Part shown: positions 38,501 to 46,015 of the stretch, piece after piece
How positions within the stretch are numbered: the stretch's first letter is position 1
Layout: every line of letters starts with the position of its first letter
From: Neobacillus niacini
GTDB taxonomy: Bacteria > Bacillota > Bacilli > Bacillales > Cytobacillaceae
Length of the DNA stretch: 64,000 nucleotides
NCBI RefSeq assembly: GCF_019749295.1
Contig: NZ_JACWFG010000011.1
Span: 1-64,000 of the forward strand
Reading direction: 5' to 3'
Program-made: the position numbers and the translations under genes
Notes under the pieces: model-generated
What the model was told of the DNA's origin: nothing
Databases searched by the model: none
The model's input: the letters and a program-made list of their open reading frames with translations, nothing else

Positions 38501-40002
38501 AATTAGAGAAGAAACTTACGACTCATAATGAAGATTGGAAGGATTCTCCGGAACCATCTGAACCAATCAGTATCTTAGAAAATATGCTGCAAACTGCACA
38601 AAAGGAAGCAAAGGCAGCGGAAAAAGATGAACGGGACCAAGGAACGTCTGTTACTGTTGCGGAAACGTCCTTAAAGCATGCGAATGAACAACGTGAAAAG
38701 TCAGGCAAAAAGATAGAGAAGCATGAAAAACAGCCTGAAGAATGGGCCAATCTTGACTTAAAGATAAAAGAAGTAGAAATAAAAGACCAAACCAAGTTAA
38801 CGAAAGAGGAAGTAAAACAGGCTGAAAAACGCAAAAAAGAAACGGAGAATAATATTACTGGTTATGAAGGCGATCTTCTAACACTATCCGTCATCTTAAA
38901 GGAAGAAGCGGGAGTATTTACGAATGAGGACGTAGAAAAAATTAAGAGTCAAGGAAAAGCTTGTATCTTATCCTGGTGTGAAGAACATCAAAACATACAG
39001 GAAGAGGGACAGGAGAAGCATGCGAAAATTGATCAATCCTTGCGTAATTTAAAGCTCACCATCGAGGGGAAGGATTGGGAGATTCGTTTTAAAAATGAAG
39101 TATTAACCACGCTTGACCATATGGATACCAGGCATTATACACATATCCAAAGCGTTGTTAAAAATATGAAACGTTTTTCACAAAGCGGATTGGAGCAATT
39201 GGAACGTGATAAGGAAAGGGCAGAAAAGGCACAAAACTTCTGGGCCAGCCGTGCCAGCATGAAAGTAATGAGCATAGCAGAGGCTATTCGTTCAATGGTC
39301 GCGAAAATGAAGTTGAAAAATGAACGAGGTTCCTTTCCACTCGTGCAGCTCAAAGAAGATATTTTACCTAAAAAGCCCGAAGATATCGAACCGCTGCTCA
39401 AGCAGCACTTTGTTGCGGCCATTAACAAAATCACCAAACAGTTTGATCTTATTGACGATCATAACCGAGCGTTAGACGAAGAGGTCAAACAATTGATTAG
39501 TGATGAACAAATTTTGTTTGTTTCATTAAGAAATCGATATCCAGAGCTGCTGGTCTATAATATGAGGACGGATAATGCGTTTATGTACGGTAAACCGCAA
39601 AGAGAGCATTATTCAACTTGGCAGACGATTAATCAAGGTTCTAAAACGAAATCGGATGGCAGTGGAGGACAAAAGTTATCTGCTCGAATGGTCATGATGA
39701 TGATGTTACTATCCGTCAAAAGTGAAACCGATCAAAGCTGGGTACCTTTAGTCTGTGATAATCCATTCGGACAAGCTGCCTCAGCACATGTTCTTGATCC
39801 GATCTTCGCCGTTGCCGAAAAATTGAAGTTTCAATTCATCGTCGTCACACCGCCAGAATTGGTGAAGACAGAGATAAGCCAGCGATTTGATGCCTATTAT
39901 AAATTAGACTTCATTCGTGAAAAAGGAAAGGAAATTGTTTCCGACACGATTGTTCCAGCATTTCGTATATACCAGGGAGAAGAAGTCACTCTGGTAAAAT
40001 AA
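35533..40002 (+). CDS. jetC: Wadjet SMC-like ATPase JetC
   Basis: A 1489-residue SMC/MukB-like ATPase. The N-terminal head has a Walker A-like loop NGGGKG (43-48). Long charged coiled coils fill about 270-630 and 770-1210, with a hinge-like globular part near 640-760. The C-terminal head has the ABC signature SGGQKLS (S1377-S1383) and a Walker B-like PLVCDNPF (D1409). The Lys of Walker A is followed by Gly, not Ser/Thr, and the residue after the Walker B Asp is Asn, not Glu. In known systems JetC with JetA and JetB extrudes DNA loops and presents plasmids to JetD. ATG at 35533 is chosen over 35527 because AGGAGG abuts the latter. Confidence 0.9.
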   Translation: MPKIHRIRIVNLKYDGMQKQYKDTTFNFHNDETSTNGLIAMMNGGGKGVFLQTIFQILKPGTPWGKQNNRYYQQFFFNNKEQFIPYTFHVLIQWELDGADRRHLITGGMFSAEQRISMSEENGNENKTLEQEAKILPNITFYTREFERKEEAALEHIPLFENDEVADSESLKDYLKWNGYDVYRDTKKHYRILDTYGINRKDWDIMKDINKDEGGVGKYFEGAEDDHSLFQKRIIPTVSQVLHRTEHQKNDLVEIFKSQASIAKDLPVLLKREQAHKEFLEDIVPFEEHLVKGVEHKEIVHESIQTGRKLLGALLHLKQSEEESLLAIEKDMEKLIVRQADLRYQKDNLEFAKAHREVMDWEKKLVEERAKHSSLQEIVKEKQERKEQLVFQALLKEWSENEQSITSLSQQIATLEQNSGLEQVNQRMAEIKVEARKQWEQSYQSIQDGVKQYWGYQKYLKKKATELSQQDKQKTKDIAQLSTEIDFLYTQMHNFESKENALIQTFGDRLSYDYEGLKDSLQKQIEDKKARVLELQEKDKNSSELQNQLAASHGTLLQSIQFSEEKCNELNKANEVQMQKEAKLVDRLLGILDDVTAPLTHSLLSKYSLKIEETVNQNRQQAEQMKKELWETQLDHSLNDEPFWVANKDVKELKEWIDEKTGIDVFYGTQFLQSLGTEEMVNCLSSNPLLPYGLVVSGQQWQKINQQVLTSRMFKSPVPIFLREEMNKEHHQPSFVIINGTEQELLSNKNQFTNWKIKIAKQIEEKKEALLEIEKTEASLRRILKEIDRFLSGELSSEIEKALNQEQNALLTKKTKLQEIKTQVEKEKELQLGIKEQLEKTKSKIEKLTKDVETLAAFDQEKSLHQENKRVKLEKEKQKEALTNQQQEVGKEYQNIVDLQNQWNQTFVEWKLTTEQNIKEISFFIEEAIFPPDQKGEQSEEVPQLSQHLLQEINGSIEELKQLQKSKEEQARELLVLQARKETEQKQQKKLEKKLTTHNEDWKDSPEPSEPISILENMLQTAQKEAKAAEKDERDQGTSVTVAETSLKHANEQREKSGKKIEKHEKQPEEWANLDLKIKEVEIKDQTKLTKEEVKQAEKRKKETENNITGYEGDLLTLSVILKEEAGVFTNEDVEKIKSQGKACILSWCEEHQNIQEEGQEKHAKIDQSLRNLKLTIEGKDWEIRFKNEVLTTLDHMDTRHYTHIQSVVKNMKRFSQSGLEQLERDKERAEKAQNFWASRASMKVMSIAEAIRSMVAKMKLKNERGSFPLVQLKEDILPKKPEDIEPLLKQHFVAAINKITKQFDLIDDHNRALDEEVKQLISDEQILFVSLRNRYPELLVYNMRTDNAFMYGKPQREHYSTWQTINQGSKTKSDGSGGQKLSARMVMMMMLLSVKSETDQSWVPLVCDNPFGQAASAHVLDPIFAVAEKLKFQFIVVTPPELVKTEISQRFDAYYKLDFIREKGKEIVSDTIVPAFRIYQGEEVTLVK

Positions 40003-40030
40003 CACAATAGTACAATCGGAACTAAACGTA

Positions 40031-40067
40031 AAATCTCACTTTCTGTATGGAAGGTGGGATTTTTTTG
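40031..40067 (+). terminator. Terminator of the Wadjet operon
   Basis: AATCTCACTTTC pairs with GGAAGGTGGGATT (with G-U pairs), followed by TTTTTT. Confidence 0.85.
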
Positions 40068-40388
40068 TGTATAGGCACCTAAAATGGCCAATGAAGAGAT
40101 GTGCACAATTTAATGAAATGATAGTTTGTAAGCTTTTCATGAAAATAATGTTAAGAAATTCAGGAGAAAAAGGCTAGTTAAAGTTAATAGAATTTACCGT
40201 TGATTGGAGGAAAATCGGAATATTTGTTGTAGTGTTTAACCCTGCCTAAATGAAAAGGCCTATTATAAAAGGACCATCTATTCAACACCACATTATTTAT
40301 CTATTTACAATCTTCATAATTTTTTAATAAACCCTAGTTATAATCAATGTCGTGGTAAAAATATGTAATCTGAGAGGGGAAGAGTATC
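40068..40388. other. Upstream region of phoD
   Basis: About 320 AT-rich bases with no gene. Several TTAA-rich words occur (near 40150-40200), but no convincing set of 11-base-spaced PhoP repeats could be read. GAGAGGGGAAG near 40372 is the phoD ribosome binding site. Confidence 0.4.
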
Positions 40389-42134
40389 ATGACAAATTTG
40401 GACGAGATGATTAGGAAATTTAACGAACAAAACTTTAAAAAGAATTTAGACCGCCGCAGCTTTCTTCATGGAGCCGGCAAAATCGCAGGGCTGTCCCTTG
40501 GGTTGACCATTGCTCAATCATTGGGAGGGTTTAAAGTGGATGCGGCTCCAAAGTTCAGTGAATATCCTTTTACGCTTGGCGTTGCTTCCGGCGATCCGCT
40601 ATCAGACAGTGTCGTATTATGGACGAGGTTGGCACCGGACCCTTTAAATGGCGGCGGAATGCCAGCCCATATCGTTCCCGTTAATTGGGAGCTTTCCACA
40701 GACGAAAACTTCCGAAACGTAATCAAGAGGGGAACGGAACATGCCTCACCTAATCTCGCACATTCAGTCCATGTAGAAGTGAACGGTCTGCAGAACAATA
40801 CGGTTTATTTTTACCGCTTCAAGACTGGAAATGAACTAAGCCCTGTAGGAAAAACAAAAACCTTGCCGGCACCAGGTGCCAGCGCAGCAAGTATGACGTT
40901 CGCATTCGCTTCTTGTCAGCAGTATGAACATGGCTATTTTACTGCGTACAAGCATATGGCAAAAGAGGATCTTGATCTAGTATTCCACCTCGGTGATTAC
41001 ATATATGAATACGGTACAAATGAGTATCTTTCACCAACGGGCAATGTCCGTGCACACAAAGGCGATGAAATAATCACGATTGAAGATTACCGTAATCGTC
41101 ATGCTCAATATCGTTCAGATGAACACCTAAGGGCTGCACACGCTGCATTCCCGTGGGTTGTTACGTGGGATGATCATGAGGTAGAAAACAATTACGCAAA
41201 TGTCATTCCAGAAAAAGGCCAATCAGTTGAAGCTTTTATCAAGCGGCGTGCTGCTGCGTACCAAGCTTATTATGAGCACATGCCACTCCGCAGGTCGTCA
41301 TTGCCTCACGATGGAGGCATGCAATTATACCGGGATTTCACCTATGGTGATTTGGCGAACTTCTATGTTCTGGATACGCGCCAATACCGTGATGACCAAG
41401 CGAATGGTGATGGATCAAAGGCTCATACACCGGAGTCCTTGGATCCAAAGCGTACTCTTCTTGGAACTGAACAAGAAACATGGCTGCTTGGTAATCTAGG
41501 AAATTCTAAATCTCATTGGAACGTCCTTGCCCAGCAGATTTTCTTTGCACAGCGCAAGTCTGGAAGTATTACTGCACCAAAATTCAGTATGGATTCATGG
41601 GATGGATATCCGGCTGCGCGTCAGCGTATTACGGATTTTGTCGCAGGCAATAACATCAGCAATATTATTGTTCTTACTGGGGATGTTCATGCAAGCTGGG
41701 CTTCTAACCTTACGACTGATTACAACAATCCAGAGGCTCCCATTTTTGGAGCAGAGTTTGTTGGAACATCGATTACTTCAGGAGGAAACGGATCAGATTG
41801 GCGTGCAGACACGGCCAAATCTTTGGCGGATAACCCGCACATCAAATTCTTTAATAATTACCGCGGTTACGTTCGCTGCCAGGTCACTCCAGAACAATGG
41901 CGTGCAGATTACCGTGTCGTTCCTTTTGTTACTGAGCAGGGAGCAGATATTTCAACAAGGGCATCGTTTGTCTTTGAGAAAGGCCAGAATGGGCTCAAAG
42001 AAATAGAGGCTGCTACAGTACCTATGGGTATACAAATGTCTGATGAAGTGGAAGAAGATCGCCACCGTGCCCATACCCGGGCGCACGAAAAGCAAATGGA
42101 AAAAAAGCGTAAGCGTGAAGCTATTACGAAGTAA
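40389..42134 (+). CDS. phoD: Alkaline phosphatase / phosphodiesterase PhoD, Tat-exported
   Basis: A 581-residue secreted phosphatase. The N-terminus carries a twin-arginine signal (R22-R23 in DRRSFLHGAG) with a hydrophobic stretch to about residue 52, so it is exported folded by the Tat system. The mature part shows PhoD metal-site motifs: FASCQQYEHGYF, HLGDYIYEYG, TWDDHEVENN and LTGDVHASW. It releases phosphate from phosphodiesters such as teichoic acid, using metal ions (Ca and Fe in the B. subtilis enzyme). Length matches B. subtilis PhoD. No tatA/tatC genes follow, unlike in B. subtilis. Confidence 0.93.
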   Translation: MTNLDEMIRKFNEQNFKKNLDRRSFLHGAGKIAGLSLGLTIAQSLGGFKVDAAPKFSEYPFTLGVASGDPLSDSVVLWTRLAPDPLNGGGMPAHIVPVNWELSTDENFRNVIKRGTEHASPNLAHSVHVEVNGLQNNTVYFYRFKTGNELSPVGKTKTLPAPGASAASMTFAFASCQQYEHGYFTAYKHMAKEDLDLVFHLGDYIYEYGTNEYLSPTGNVRAHKGDEIITIEDYRNRHAQYRSDEHLRAAHAAFPWVVTWDDHEVENNYANVIPEKGQSVEAFIKRRAAAYQAYYEHMPLRRSSLPHDGGMQLYRDFTYGDLANFYVLDTRQYRDDQANGDGSKAHTPESLDPKRTLLGTEQETWLLGNLGNSKSHWNVLAQQIFFAQRKSGSITAPKFSMDSWDGYPAARQRITDFVAGNNISNIIVLTGDVHASWASNLTTDYNNPEAPIFGAEFVGTSITSGGNGSDWRADTAKSLADNPHIKFFNNYRGYVRCQVTPEQWRADYRVVPFVTEQGADISTRASFVFEKGQNGLKEIEAATVPMGIQMSDEVEEDRHRAHTRAHEKQMEKKRKREAITK

Positions 42135-42149
42135 TTTCAATAGAGTAGA

Positions 42150-42182
42150 AGAGAGCTGGAATTACCACAGCTCTCTTTTTTC
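42150..42182 (+). terminator. Intrinsic terminator of phoD
   Basis: A perfect 9-bp stem AGAGAGCTG / CAGCTCTCT with a 9-base loop followed by a T-run. Confidence 0.9.
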
Positions 42183-42314
42183 TGTAAATAAAATATTTAA
42201 GCGGAGGATATGTCATGCTTTTGTCATAGATTCTTCATCTTATCTTTATATCCTAATCCTACAATCTATCTGTATCAAAACAAAACAAAGATGATTATAG
42301 GAGGATAAACCCGC

Positions 42315-42806
42315 ATGAACATGACACATTATATGGGCTTACTGGCAGATAATCAGCCATGGAATCTGATTATTTTTATGGCTATTCCGGTTATCTGCGC
42401 TGAAACAATTGCTGTTACGGAATTAGCCATTTTGTTTACCAGAAACCTAACTGGAAAATTGAGATTGGTTAACAAGGTTACATCTATTTTTGTAGGGATT
42501 TATTTCACTGGTATTTTTATTTACTTACTATTTAATGCTGTGATTCCTATTACATCCAATGGAGAATGGCATGGGTGGATTGATGTAGTTGCTGTAGGGT
42601 TTTACTTACTAGGTATAATCCCATTGCTGGGCATGGCACTATTAGATTTAACGATTATTTATAAAAACAAATCACAAGAAGAAAAATTAAAAGTCCATGC
42701 AATCTTTGTTGGTATGTTTCTAATTTTTGCACACATTGCCATGATTGCAGGAATGGTTGATCCAACGATTGTTTCAGACATGCCATCTATGGGTCACGAT
42801 ATGTAG
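42315..42806 (+). CDS. Small membrane protein (possibly DUF6803)
   Basis: A 163-residue integral membrane protein with four clear hydrophobic segments (about 17-42, 55-78, 92-117 and 130-150). The last residues are Met/His-rich (MPSMGHDM), which might bind a metal. I believe it belongs to the DUF6803 group but cannot verify this. No enzyme motif is seen. AGGAGG lies 10 bases before the ATG. It has its own terminator, so it appears monocistronic. Confidence 0.7.
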   Translation: MNMTHYMGLLADNQPWNLIIFMAIPVICAETIAVTELAILFTRNLTGKLRLVNKVTSIFVGIYFTGIFIYLLFNAVIPITSNGEWHGWIDVVAVGFYLLGIIPLLGMALLDLTIIYKNKSQEEKLKVHAIFVGMFLIFAHIAMIAGMVDPTIVSDMPSMGHDM

Positions 42807-42825
42807 TTATAGGATATTAACAGGA

Positions 42826-42862
42826 AAAATCTCACCTTCAATAAGTGGAAGGTGGGATTTTT
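42826..42862 (+). terminator. Terminator after the small membrane protein gene
   Basis: AAAATCTCACCTTC pairs with GAAGGTGGGATTTTT through an 8-base loop. Its sequence closely resembles the terminator at 40031-40067. Confidence 0.88.
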
Positions 42863-42970
42863 ATCATTTTAGAGAGTATAAAAAGCAAATTGTGTCTATT
42901 TTCCTATAAGAATGACTGATTTTTAAACATATTAGTCGGTATTTTAAACTTAAAAAATTCAGAATTATTT

Positions 42971-42996
42971 TATAATTATAAATGTAAGCACTTACA
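42971..42996 (+). promoter_or_regulatory. Promoter -10 and cre-like site of the orphan binding-protein gene
   Basis: TATAAT at 42971-42976 is followed by TGTAAGCACTTACA (42983-42996), a cre-like sequence with one mismatch in the central CG. It overlaps the expected transcription start. Confidence 0.55.
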
Positions 42997-43020
42997 TATA
43001 AGATAAGGGGGAAATAATCG

Positions 43021-44337
43021 ATGAGAAAATTAATGGTAATGCTAGTATCACTAATAATGGTTTTTTCGCTTGCAGCCTGCAGTGGAAGTACAACGAGCAA
43101 TAGTGAAGGCGATTCTGAGAAAGACAACTCTGGAAGTAAAGACGAAAATGTAACGTTGCGTATGGCATGGTGGGGCTCTCAGCCAAGACATGATTATACA
43201 CTGAAGATTATTGAATTGTACGAGAAAGAAAATCCCAATGTGAAAATTGAACCTGAATATGCAAGCTGGGACGATTATTGGACGAAGCTGGCACCTCAAG
43301 CAGCATCCAATGAGATGCCAGATATTATTCAGATGGACCTCTCGTATATCACACAATACGGAAAAAACAATCAATTAGCAGATTTAAAACCATTCTTGGG
43401 GAAGGAAATCGACACCAGTGACCTCAGTCAGGATTTTCTTGATGGAGGGAAAATAGGTGATAAATATTTCGGGCTTAATGGTGGAGTGAACGCTCTCGCA
43501 TTCCAATACGACACTGCATTGCTTAAGAAAATTGGAGTAGACAAGATCTCTGAAGACTGGACTTGGGATGATTATAAAGAAATGGCTGATAAAGCAGTTG
43601 CAGCTGGCATGTATTTTGAAAATGGGCCAGGAACGGCTCCAGATGTATCTTTTAACTATTATTTAAGGTCAAATGGGAAAAGACTTTATAGTGAAGATGG
43701 AACTACTTTAGGCTATAAGGATGACAAATTATTTGTTGACTTCTTTACCATGTATGGTGATATGGTAAAGAAGAAAGCGGTTCAATCACCTGATGCAAGC
43801 GCTCAAGTAAAAGGACTGGAAGATGACCCAGTTGTAAAACAACAATCCGTCGGACTTATCCAATGGTCTAACCAGTTTATTGGACTTCAAACAGCAGCCA
43901 ATCGACCACTTGAAATGGTGGGATTGCCGGGACCAAATGCTGATAAAGGATTGTTCCTAAAGCCTAGTATGTTATGGTCGGTTGCCAATAGTTCCAAAAA
44001 TAAAGCAGAAGCTGCCAAATTTATTGACTTCATGACCAATAATATTGAAGCAAATAAATTAATGCTTGGTGACCGCGGTGTTCCTGGTTCTCCTAAGGTC
44101 CAAGAAGCATTAATACCTTTATTAAGTGAAGCACAAAAACAAGTATTCAATTATGTGGCGTGGGCTGGAGAGAATAGTGCTGTCTATAACGGACCGGATC
44201 CAACGGGAGCAGGAGAAGTAATTAGTCTATTGAAGGGCTTTGCCGATCAAATTGCCTTTGAAGTACTAAAGCCGGAAGAGGCTGCTAAACAGTTTAGGCA
44301 GCAAGCAGAGGCTGTATTGGCAAAAAATAAAAACTAA
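43021..44337 (+). CDS. Sugar-binding lipoprotein of an ABC importer (orphan)
   Basis: A 438-residue family 1 solute-binding lipoprotein. The signal peptide ends in the lipobox LAAC near residue 20, followed by a Ser/Gly/Asp-rich linker. VTLRMAWWGSQPRHDYTLKI and the NGGVNALAFQYDTALLKK block are typical of sugar-binding proteins. It has no permease gene beside it and carries its own terminator, so it must work with membrane parts encoded elsewhere. A cre-like site at its promoter suggests carbon catabolite control. The ligand is unknown. Confidence 0.88.
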   Translation: MRKLMVMLVSLIMVFSLAACSGSTTSNSEGDSEKDNSGSKDENVTLRMAWWGSQPRHDYTLKIIELYEKENPNVKIEPEYASWDDYWTKLAPQAASNEMPDIIQMDLSYITQYGKNNQLADLKPFLGKEIDTSDLSQDFLDGGKIGDKYFGLNGGVNALAFQYDTALLKKIGVDKISEDWTWDDYKEMADKAVAAGMYFENGPGTAPDVSFNYYLRSNGKRLYSEDGTTLGYKDDKLFVDFFTMYGDMVKKKAVQSPDASAQVKGLEDDPVVKQQSVGLIQWSNQFIGLQTAANRPLEMVGLPGPNADKGLFLKPSMLWSVANSSKNKAEAAKFIDFMTNNIEANKLMLGDRGVPGSPKVQEALIPLLSEAQKQVFNYVAWAGENSAVYNGPDPTGAGEVISLLKGFADQIAFEVLKPEEAAKQFRQQAEAVLAKNKN

Positions 44338-44358
44338 ATAATCACAGTACAGAAATGG

Positions 44359-44405
44359 CTGACCCAAAAAGGTTGTTAAAAGACAAAGTTTGGGTCAGTT
44401 TTTTT
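44359..44405 (+). terminator. Intrinsic terminator of the orphan binding-protein gene
   Basis: A 10-bp stem CTGACCCAAA / TTTGGGTCAG with a 20-base loop and a T7 tail. Confidence 0.88.
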
Positions 44406-44504
44406 CGGTCATCAGGAAATTAAACTTAGAAATAAGATAATGATAAAGTAAAATGAATGTATTACTGAATCCTATTAGAAACTCAATTGATGGAGGCATT
44501 AAAC

Positions 44505-45140
44505 ATGGAAAACTTGCCCAAAGAAATCGTTCCATTACCCAAGGAATTTTATGAACAGCCTACACTAGAACTAGCAAAGGCATTGCTAGGCTGCCTCCTT
44601 GTAAAAGAAACGAGTCAGGGAATAGCGGCGGGCTATATTGTAGAAACAGAGGCATACATAGGTCCTGGTGACAGAGCAGCACATAGCTATAATAATAAGC
44701 GGACTGCACGGACAGAGGTCATGTTTCATCGTTCCGGCCTTGCCTATACCTATCTTATGCATACACATTGCTTGTTCAATGTCGTTAGCGGTGGCGAAGA
44801 AAAACCTGAAGCTGTTTTGGTTCGAGCCCTAGAACCCCAGTACGGAATCGACGTAATGAAAACCAGAAGAGGGGTTGATGTGCTGAAAAATCTGACAAAC
44901 GGCCCTGGAAAACTGACAAAGGCATTAGGCATAAACATGGAGGACTATGGGCGTTCACTGACGCTTCCACCCCTATTTATTGCAAAAGGCAATAACCCAG
45001 AAAGCATCTCAGTCGGGAAAAGGATAGGCATTGAAAACACTGGGGAAGCAAAGGATTATCCTTGGCGGTTTTGGATAACCGATAACCAATTTGTATCAAG
45101 ACACCAAAAGTCCGAATATGTGATCCAGTTGAATCCGTGA
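44505..45140 (+). CDS. 3-methyladenine DNA glycosylase (AAG/MPG family)
   Basis: A 211-residue base-excision repair enzyme of the AAG/MPG fold. It shows VETEAYIGPGDRAAHSYNNK with the catalytic Glu, TEVMFHRSGLAYTYLMH, CLFNVVSG, and NLTNGPGKLTKALGI. It removes alkylated purines. It matches B. subtilis YxlJ in type and size. The ATG at 44505 is used because TGGAGG lies 8 bases upstream; the reading frame is open from a TTG at 44487, but that lies before the ribosome binding site. Confidence 0.93.
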   Translation: MENLPKEIVPLPKEFYEQPTLELAKALLGCLLVKETSQGIAAGYIVETEAYIGPGDRAAHSYNNKRTARTEVMFHRSGLAYTYLMHTHCLFNVVSGGEEKPEAVLVRALEPQYGIDVMKTRRGVDVLKNLTNGPGKLTKALGINMEDYGRSLTLPPLFIAKGNNPESISVGKRIGIENTGEAKDYPWRFWITDNQFVSRHQKSEYVIQLNP

Positions 45141-45230
45141 TGCTCATCACAAAATCCTTGACTCTTTTGATTTATGATTGAAGGTAAGAATCTCAGTGAA
45201 AGATTGGGTCTAAAAGAGGAGGGGTGGGCA

Positions 45231-45737
45231 ATGGAAAATACTCATGTTGTATTTAGCAAACCATTACAACAATTAATGGACGAGCATGTGTTGCTCCGTA
45301 AAGCTATGAATCATTTCTATGACCTCACGGAAGAGATAGAATCTGAATCTGGTCATGAGGTTGTTCAATTGTTTGCACAATTACATGAACAGGTATCAGC
45401 CTTCACGATTAAACTGAAGGCACATTCCAAACGTGAAGATAAAGGATTGTTCCCTATGATATCTCGCCGCCTTGGAGCGGGTGACAGAACCATCGAAATC
45501 ATGGAAGAAGAACACGAGAAGGCAGAGGGGCATCTGCAGGATTTTCTAACTGAAGCCGAGCAGGCGGGAGATTACATTGATGAACAGTCTGCTCAGTGGA
45601 TAACCGTATACGCTGTCCAGGCTTATGCTACCTTAACACAACATTTCGCAAAAGAAGAAAAAGTGCTATTTCCTTTGGCAGAGAAATTGCTTTCGATTGA
45701 CGAGAAAATGGAACTTGAACATTGTTTCATTGTATAA
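45231..45737 (+). CDS. Hemerythrin-domain (HHE) protein
   Basis: A 168-residue four-helix protein with hemerythrin-type metal ligands: MDEHVLLRKAM, KAHSKREDKGLFP, EEEHEKAEGHL and HFAKEEKVLFPLAEKLL. It likely binds a di-iron centre and acts in oxygen, nitric oxide or iron handling; the exact role is unknown. ATG at 45231 follows GAGGAGGGG, so an open frame from 45174 is not used. A strong terminator follows. Confidence 0.85.
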   Translation: MENTHVVFSKPLQQLMDEHVLLRKAMNHFYDLTEEIESESGHEVVQLFAQLHEQVSAFTIKLKAHSKREDKGLFPMISRRLGAGDRTIEIMEEEHEKAEGHLQDFLTEAEQAGDYIDEQSAQWITVYAVQAYATLTQHFAKEEKVLFPLAEKLLSIDEKMELEHCFIV

Positions 45738-45744
45738 AGTTAAA

Positions 45745-45788
45745 AGTCATTCCCTCAAACATTAATGGTATGAGGGAATGGCTTTTTA
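45745..45788 (+). terminator. Intrinsic terminator of the hemerythrin gene
   Basis: AGTCATTCCCTCA pairs with TGAGGGAATGGCT through a 13-base loop, followed by TTTTATTTT. Confidence 0.88.
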
Positions 45789-45875
45789 TTTTGTGCAAAT
45801 AGGGTCTGGCTGAGGAGTTGCCTACAAACCATTATCCTGGAGATAAACGATTTCGACAGATACAGTACAATCTAT

Positions 45876-45935
45876 AATTTGTGCACGTTATGGAAAAATG
45901 GATGATTGTTCTAGCATTTGATAGGTAGCTATAAT
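45876..45935 (+). promoter_or_regulatory. Pectate lyase promoter with shared activator element
   Basis: AATTTGTG (45876-45883), TGCACGTTAT (45882-45891), GATGATTGTT (45901-45910, including a TTGTTC -35) and TATAAT (45930-45935, 18-base spacer). The same words recur with the same spacing at 49554-49613 before the second importer operon. Confidence 0.7.
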
Positions 45936-46015
45936 TAATTTTAGCTATTGAAATGATTTGAAAAAGGGGGTATACGAATCAATAGCAGAAAAAAATATGT
46001 TAGCGGAGGTAGAAA

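Noticed and set aside
40140-40210. Possible PhoP boxes upstream of phoD
   Set aside because: Only loose TTAA words without regular 11-base spacing; not better than expected in AT-rich DNA.
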